DNA of 7,922 nt, from the NCBI GenBank assembly GCA_903928365.1, contig CAIYQV010000278.1, positions 1 to 7,922 of the forward strand, given 5' to 3'. This document shows positions 5,565-7,922 of this stretch, piece after piece (within the stretch, counting starts at the first letter, position 1; each line of letters opens with the position of its first letter). Source of the stretch: an uncultured Flavobacteriia bacterium. GTDB taxonomy: Bacteria; Bacteroidota; Bacteroidia; Flavobacteriales_D; Crocinitomicaceae. A model generated the notes under the pieces. That model did not search any database, was not told where the DNA came from, and saw nothing but the letters and a program-made list of their open reading frames with translations. The translations under genes were made by a program, and so were the position numbers.

Positions 5565-7526
5565 TCAATGTCCGGACAGGAATTTCTTTCTGGCAAGTAC
5601 TTCTCCGCTACTATTCCATAACGAAAAGAGGTAAGTGCCTTCTGAAAGGATCGAAGTGTTCCATTCATATTCATATTGATGATTAGCCATTCGTTCACAG
5701 ACGATTCGGCCATTCATATCATGCAACGTTATTTTCTCCGCTTCCTTTAACTTGCTCCCTTTCAAATGGATCATCCCAGATATTGGGTCCTGAAAAACAA
5801 AGAAATCCTCAAGTACTGATTCGTTGATTCCAGCCGTGCCTCCTGTCAGGACGAGTGTATCTGACAGAGCAAAACAAGTTCCGTTGAATACTTCCAGCAC
5901 ATAGGTCCCAGCTACACTCGCGTTCAGTGATGCACTCGTAGCCCCTGACATTGGAGTTCCGTTGAGATACCATTGATACTGCAATCCGGTTCCAGGAATG
6001 GATGACAGCAACACACTGCCTCCCGATGGAATTATGGTAGAAGATGGTATTTGAATCTGCGCTGTAGGAGCAGAATTGACCCAAACATTCACGGGATCCG
6101 AAGTAACATTATTGGGCCCGAGAGCGATGGCAACGGTGTAGGCGCCAGTGCTTGAAGCATCCGTAAAATAGCTGGTTTCTCCTATAAGTACCGAACCATT
6201 CAAATACCACTGATACGTGTACCCATCACCTTGCAGTGTTTCCAATCGTACGGTATTTCCTTCACAGAACGTAGTCGCTCCTTTGGGGAAAACACGTTTG
6301 TCAATGATCAGGAATTCGTCACCTTGCAGATACGGTGCATAAGCAAGAAAGATCAGGAACATTTCATCCGTGGTACTTATTCCCTCTGCAACGATTGCTG
6401 GTGGATTGTTTGGATTGTTTGGATTGGAAGAGGTATTGTCATATAAGGCCTCTGCTTTCACTGACGAACCTGCAGGCAGAATCACAGAATTCGGAAAAAT
6501 ATAGTTGTCCTGCCAGTGAAAATCCCATTTCGGGATCCAGACTATTCTCGTGGTATCGTTTGTCACAGGTGCATTCGCCCAAACTTTGACATGCTGTCCA
6601 AGTAAATGCATGTGTGTAAAGGTGCAAAAGGCCGTTAGGGAATCCTGAGTCACATATTCAGCATTAAACGTTTTGACCTCATTGGCAGGAATAAGCAGGG
6701 GGCCGTTGGTCATGTTTGTTGGATTGAGCACCGAATTGATCGTGATCTTTCGCAAAGGCGAACTGTCCGTTTTGATGTTGACGGTGGTTGCATCGGATTG
6801 ACCATTGCTACCAGGAGCATAATGCACTTGTAACACAATGCGGGTATTAGGAGCCAGCCGAATTCCGGTGCCTAAAGGAGTGTAATAAGGCCGAGAACCC
6901 GGCACAAAACCGTAGATCAATTGAGAAGCATTGGAACCGGTACCACCACCACCATCTACATTGATGGGATTGGAAGTAGAGTCCTGAAAGACCAGAACAT
7001 GGTGGACAATAGCATTGTTACCAGGAATCACCTCAATAGCCGTGGCATTGATCGCAGTGCTATTTCCCGGAAACAATTCGAAATTGCGATACAGATCACT
7101 GGTGGTAGAAATCGTAAAACTTGGACTGATCAGAGAAATATCTGGTGTACCTAATTGCGACCCTGACGAGAAAGAAGGCACAGGCGGTGCGAAGTTTAAA
7201 TTCCCTGACGGCATGCCTGCTGAAACCCATTGCTGAAAAGTGGCGATATCCGAGGGAGCCAATACACGTTCATGAGCGAAATGCTTGTAATTCACATCGG
7301 GCGTCCAGGGTGGCATCTTCTTGGTTTCGATGGACTGTTGTACCCAACCGGCCATGCTGCTCACCTCATCATATGTTTCCAAAGCAAAGGGAGCAATGCC
7401 CCCACTTCGGTGGCACGATGTGCAATTACCATAAATAAGCTTCGCGATATCCCCCGACCAAGTAGGTGTTTGCGCACTTGTACAGCACCAGGTCCAAAGA
7501 AAGAAAACCGATAAAATGAGCTTCAT
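5565..7526 (-). CDS. Secreted haem c / copper type II monooxygenase-like protein with T9SS-like C-terminal domain (copy 2)
   Basis: 653 residues from the ATG at 7526. The frame stays open to an upstream ATG at 7577, but starting there would put 17 extra residues before the signal peptide and would place the leader shared with copy 1 inside the coding region, so I prefer 7526. The signal peptide is residues 1-18, ending TSA-QTPTW. Key residues keep the numbering of copy 1: CTSCH 35-39, Met71 in MPPW, His175-His176, His235, His305 and His307 (in THMHLLG), and Met389, so both the haem site and the two copper sites look intact. Two Ig-like domains follow (about 414-565). The last 80 or so residues keep a T9SS-like pattern (GTYLFSL, then GEVLARKKF near the end), but FQDPISG replaces the usual PNP-type opening, so sorting competence is less certain than for copy 1. 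The gene starts 63 bp after the tyrS stop. Probable secreted oxidase, substrate unknown. Confidence 0.87.
   Translation of the reverse strand: MKLILSVFFLWTWCCTSAQTPTWSGDIAKLIYGNCTSCHRSGGIAPFALETYDEVSSMAGWVQQSIETKKMPPWTPDVNYKHFAHERVLAPSDIATFQQWVSAGMPSGNLNFAPPVPSFSSGSQLGTPDISLISPSFTISTTSDLYRNFELFPGNSTAINATAIEVIPGNNAIVHHVLVFQDSTSNPINVDGGGGTGSNASQLIYGFVPGSRPYYTPLGTGIRLAPNTRIVLQVHYAPGSNGQSDATTVNIKTDSSPLRKITINSVLNPTNMTNGPLLIPANEVKTFNAEYVTQDSLTAFCTFTHMHLLGQHVKVWANAPVTNDTTRIVWIPKWDFHWQDNYIFPNSVILPAGSSVKAEALYDNTSSNPNNPNNPPAIVAEGISTTDEMFLIFLAYAPYLQGDEFLIIDKRVFPKGATTFCEGNTVRLETLQGDGYTYQWYLNGSVLIGETSYFTDASSTGAYTVAIALGPNNVTSDPVNVWVNSAPTAQIQIPSSTIIPSGGSVLLSSIPGTGLQYQWYLNGTPMSGATSASLNASVAGTYVLEVFNGTCFALSDTLVLTGGTAGINESVLEDFFVFQDPISGMIHLKGSKLKEAEKITLHDMNGRIVCERMANHQYEYEWNTSILSEGTYLFSLWNSSGEVLARKKFLSGH
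6403..6427. repeat. Short 9-bp tandem repeat inside copy 2
   Basis: The plus-strand unit GGATTGTTT occurs twice, followed by a partial third copy (GGATTGG). On the coding strand it encodes an NPNNPNNPP stretch in the loop before the CuM methionine. Copy 1 reads NPNNPSSPP at the same place without the nucleotide repeat. The loop is the same length in both, so no net expansion is visible. Confidence 0.6.
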
Positions 7527-7549
7527 CGCCGCAGGGGATTTAGAGACCT

Positions 7550-7578
7550 CCAAGTTACGGAAATAATGAATCGGCAAA
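7550..7578 (-). promoter_or_regulatory. Possible promoter of copy 2, in the tyrS-copy 2 gap
   Basis: On the minus strand, TTTG (7575-7578) is followed after 17 bases by TAACTTGG (7550-7557), one mismatch from the Bacteroidota TAnnTTTG -7 element. The element ends 23 bases before the ATG at 7526. It lies in the 63-bp gap after tyrS, where I see no hairpin plus T-run terminator, so read-through from tyrS remains possible. Confidence 0.4.
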
Positions 7579-7589
7579 TACGTTAGAGC

Positions 7590-7922
7590 CTATGCTACTA
7601 CCAAAATATAATTGTTCTTCTTCCCTTTTCCGAGCAACAGGTATTTGTCGTTGATCAGATTCGCAGGAGTAATGGTGAAATCCTCGCCCACTTTTTCTTT
7701 GTTGACTGAGATGGCGTTGGCTTTTAGCTCACGTCTTGCTTCACCATTAGAAGAAAGAAATCCTGTTTTTGCGGCAAGCGCATCGACGATCGACATCGCT
7801 TCACCGAATTCACTGCGGGAAACTGTTGCTTGCGGTACACCATCAAAAATGGCAAAGAAATCCTTTTCACTCAATGAGCGAAGGTCATCTGCCGTGGATT
7901 TCCCAAAAAGAATATTGGATGC
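7590..7922 (-). CDS. tyrS: Tyrosyl-tRNA synthetase, C-terminal part (runs off the right edge)
   Basis: Partial gene: the reading frame is open to base 7922 and ends at TAG 7590-7592, giving the last 110 residues of a protein normally of about 420-430. TyrS charges tRNA-Tyr with tyrosine in the cytoplasm. The visible part begins ASNILFGKSTADDLRSLSEK, the linker that follows the catalytic domain in bacterial TyrS, and continues into FDGVPQ. It then runs into an S4 RNA-binding domain (about the last 65 residues, with GFLSSNGEARRELKANAIS and a terminal KYLLLGKGKKNNYILV). The TTG at 7874 is an internal leucine, not a start. The HIGH and KMSKS catalytic motifs lie outside the window, so identity rests on the linker and S4 pattern. 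Confidence 0.9.
   Translation of the reverse strand, partial: ASNILFGKSTADDLRSLSEKDFFAIFDGVPQATVSRSEFGEAMSIVDALAAKTGFLSSNGEARRELKANAISVNKEKVGEDFTITPANLINDKYLLLGKGKKNNYILVVA

Larger units (their letters stand above)
3541..7568 (-). repeat. Tandem gene duplication of the haem c / copper monooxygenase-like gene, including its leader
   Basis: The units 3541-5541 and 5565-7568 are head-to-tail copies of one gene. The proteins align without gaps from the signal-peptide end to about residue 413, and my hand count gives about 107 differences in 395 residues (about 73% identity). The roughly 42 bases before each ATG also align, with one or two single-base gaps, so the duplicated unit included the leader. 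The divergence shows the duplication is old rather than recent or an assembly artefact. Confidence 0.9.

Noticed and set aside
5468..5686. 72-codon plus-strand open frame spanning the gap between the two oxidase copies
   Set aside because: It lies antisense to the signal peptide of copy 1 and the C-terminus of copy 2 and crosses the shared leader. No family resemblance is visible.
6403..6427. 9-bp repeat as a phase-variable slippage tract
   Set aside because: The unit length is a multiple of three and there are fewer than three copies, so slippage would not switch the reading frame.
3541..7568. Mobile or defence island
   Set aside because: No transposase, integrase, terminal inverted repeats or tRNA gene are present, and the flanks are purB, truA and tyrS. 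The duplication is explained by simple tandem gene copying.
7527..7577. Longer form of copy 2 starting at the ATG at 7577
   Set aside because: It would place 17 residues before an otherwise normal signal peptide and would translate the leader that is shared with non-coding sequence before copy 1.
7590..7874. A separate 94-residue S4-domain protein starting at TTG 7874
   Set aside because: The frame continues open to the window edge, and the upstream residues match the TyrS linker, so this is the tail of tyrS.

Overview
The window looks like a chromosomal stretch from a member of the Bacteroidota. The evidence is two proteins with type IX secretion (T9SS)-style C-terminal domains, a TPR plus PD40 propeller envelope protein, an EI24 membrane protein of the type common in that phylum, Bacteroidota-style TAnnTTTG promoter elements, and start codons with little Shine-Dalgarno sequence. 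I cannot name a genus. There are no RNA genes, insertion sequences, CRISPR arrays or integration signatures, and no gap without a gene exceeds 100 bases.

Layout. Positions 1-375 (minus) hold the first 125 codons of purB, running off the left edge. An 86-bp divergent intergenic region carries a promoter-like element facing each way. The plus-strand block then runs from an EI24/CysZ-like membrane protein (462-1310) through a secreted TPR-PD40 protein (1405-2781) to truA (2801-3544, GTG start, only 19 bp after the preceding stop). The strand then flips. truA and the next gene converge and overlap by 4 bases at their stop codons. The minus-strand block, read right to left, is the last 110 codons of tyrS (7590-7922) followed by two tandem paralogous genes (5565-7526 and 3541-5499).

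The tandem pair is the main point of interest. Each encodes a secreted protein of about 650 residues with this order: Sec signal peptide, an N-terminal c-type haem domain (CTSCH plus MPPW), a two-copper monooxygenase domain of the peptidylglycine/dopamine beta-monooxygenase type with all six expected copper ligands, two Ig-like domains, and a T9SS-type C-terminal domain. The natural reading is a cell-surface or released copper hydroxylase that takes electrons through its own haem rather than, or as well as, from a soluble reductant such as ascorbate. The substrate is unknown. The copies are about 73% identical over the haem and copper domains by hand count and have a related leader before the start codon, but their last 80 or so residues have diverged strongly.

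The remaining genes are housekeeping (purB, tyrS, truA) or general envelope genes. They give no metabolic context for the oxidase pair.
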